DNA from: JAPXSY01 sp034003585 | GTDB taxonomy: Bacteria; Verrucomicrobiota; Kiritimatiellia; RFP12; UBA1067 | Length of the DNA stretch: 24,263 nt | Direction of reading: 5' to 3' | Assembly: GCA_034003585.1 (NCBI GenBank) | Contig: JAVEYH010000047.1 | Span: 1 to 24,263 of the forward strand | Shown here: positions 23,629-24,263 of the stretch, one piece after another | Layout: every line of letters begins with the position of its first letter | How positions within the stretch are numbered: the stretch's first letter is position 1 | Translations under genes and position numbers: made by a program | The notes under the pieces: model-generated | Database searches by the model: none | Told to the model about the DNA's origin: nothing | The model's input: only the letters and a program-made list of their open reading frames with translations

Positions 23629-24263
23629 GGCGTTCCAGCGTTCGATCAGTTCGCGCGCCCGGTCTTGGCCTCCGAGTCCGAAGGCCAGCCCCAGGGCGAG
23701 CGCGCTGCCGCCCAGCAGGGACCCCACGGCGATCGTCACGATCTCCTTGCCCACGCCGAGCTGTTCCAGCGCCATGCTGAGGCCGAGGAGGAGCACGGCG
23801 TAGTGCGCCAGGATGGAGAGCGCCTTGGCGTTCGCGTGGTTCTCCATCGCGCCCGCCACCATGGCACCGAAGCGCTTGCCGAGACTCATGGCCGCGAGCA
23901 GGATGATCAGCCCCACCGCCAGATTCGGCAGGTAGGCGACAATCCGCTGCAAGAGATCGGCCAGCTGGTCGAAACGCAGCTTGGCGCAGGCCTGTTGCGC
24001 GGTGATGAGCAGAATCACCACAGCCGTGACCGCGCCGATCAGCTTGGAGGGCGGCGTCTGGCCGGCCCGCGCCTCCAGGAAGGTCAGCCCCAGCCGTCCG
24101 GGCAACTCGTCCGCGCCGATCCCGCTGAGGAACGACTCCACCAGCGAACGGACCGCCTTGGCCACCACATACCCGATCAGCACGATGACCGCCGCGACGA
24201 GCAGGGCCGGCACGGCGTCCAGAATCGTCTGGAGCATGGCTTTGAGCGGATCCGAGATCGCCC
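23620..24263 (-). CDS. TM-helix-repeat (mechanosensitive channel-like) membrane protein, 5' end outside window
   Basis: At least 213 C-terminal residues of an integral membrane protein are visible. Two copies of the conserved TM-helix repeat (Pfam PF05552 type) can be seen. One begins ISDPLKAMLQTILDAVPALLV with GYVVAKAVRSLV; the second is LADLLQRIVAYLPNLAVGL with KRFGAMV. Two further hydrophobic segments and a Gly-rich GSLLGGSALALGLAFGLGGQD stretch follow. The gene ends in RARELIERWNAKK, with no MscS-like soluble beta domain. Members are often labelled mechanosensitive ion channel family, but conductance is unproven for this short form. An ATG at 24237 exists, yet the frame stays open to the window edge and the residues before it (SDPLKA) belong to the repeat, so the true start is probably beyond 24263. 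It is convergent with the carboxyltransferase gene. Confidence 0.8.
   Translation of the reverse strand, partial: AISDPLKAMLQTILDAVPALLVAAVIVLIGYVVAKAVRSLVESFLSGIGADELPGRLGLTFLEARAGQTPPSKLIGAVTAVVILLITAQQACAKLRFDQLADLLQRIVAYLPNLAVGLIILLAAMSLGKRFGAMVAGAMENHANAKALSILAHYAVLLLGLSMALEQLGVGKEIVTIAVGSLLGGSALALGLAFGLGGQDRARELIERWNAKK

Noticed and set aside
1..24263. Search for insertion sequences, integrases, CRISPR repeats, tRNAs, defence or toxin-antitoxin genes
   Set aside because: No transposase or recombinase motif, regularly spaced repeat, tRNA-like fold or defence domain was seen. Gene content and composition are uniform, so there is no sign of a mobile island.

Overview
The window reads as a contiguous, gene-dense stretch of chromosome from a GC-rich (roughly two-thirds GC by eye) free-living bacterium. 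No rRNA, tRNA, mobile element, CRISPR array or phage gene was seen. The type III glutamine synthetase, the Asp-type MurA, the planctomycete/verrucomicrobial-style vWA membrane protein and the GC content together suggest a member of the PVC superphylum, perhaps Kiritimatiellota or Verrucomicrobiota. This placement is inference only, because the window holds no marker gene that settles it.

Layout, left to right. (1) 1-471: the 3' end of queA (tRNA queuosine). (2) 520-3852: four plus-strand genes, a polyprenol-phosphate-type glycosyltransferase, a UbiA-family polyprenyl-phosphate phosphoribosyltransferase-like enzyme, an HD-domain hydrolase and a diacylglycerol-kinase-family lipid kinase. Each of the three junctions is a 4-base GTGA or ATGA overlap, so they form one translationally coupled operon that looks like a lipid-linked sugar or lipid-carrier pathway. 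(3) 3884-5176 on the minus strand: murA, carrying Asp in place of the usual active-site Cys. (4) 5532-19133 on the plus strand: purF, gltB, gltD, pyrG, glnN (GSIII) and nadE. All six make glutamine or use its amide nitrogen (GltD as the electron-donating partner of GltB), giving a 13.6 kb block for ammonia assimilation and amide-nitrogen distribution. (5) 19120-21282 on the minus strand: a large membrane-anchored vWA protein with a class-I-glutamine-amidotransferase-like fold, overlapping the 3' end of nadE by 14 bases. (6) 21543-23459 on the plus strand: an OadA/PycB-type biotin carboxyltransferase whose C-terminal biotinyl domain looks like acetyl-CoA carboxylase BCCP, followed by two strong terminator hairpins. 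(7) 23620-24263 on the minus strand: a TM-helix-repeat (mechanosensitive-channel-like) protein running off the right edge.

How the parts connect: PurF, PyrG and NadE all draw on the glutamine made by GSIII and recycled through GltBD, so this is the metabolic theme of the window. PRPP is used by PurF and is probably also the donor for the UbiA-family enzyme. The most original features are the six-gene glutamine block, the coupled prenyl-lipid operon with its HD protein, the Asp-type MurA, and the carboxyltransferase-BCCP chimera.
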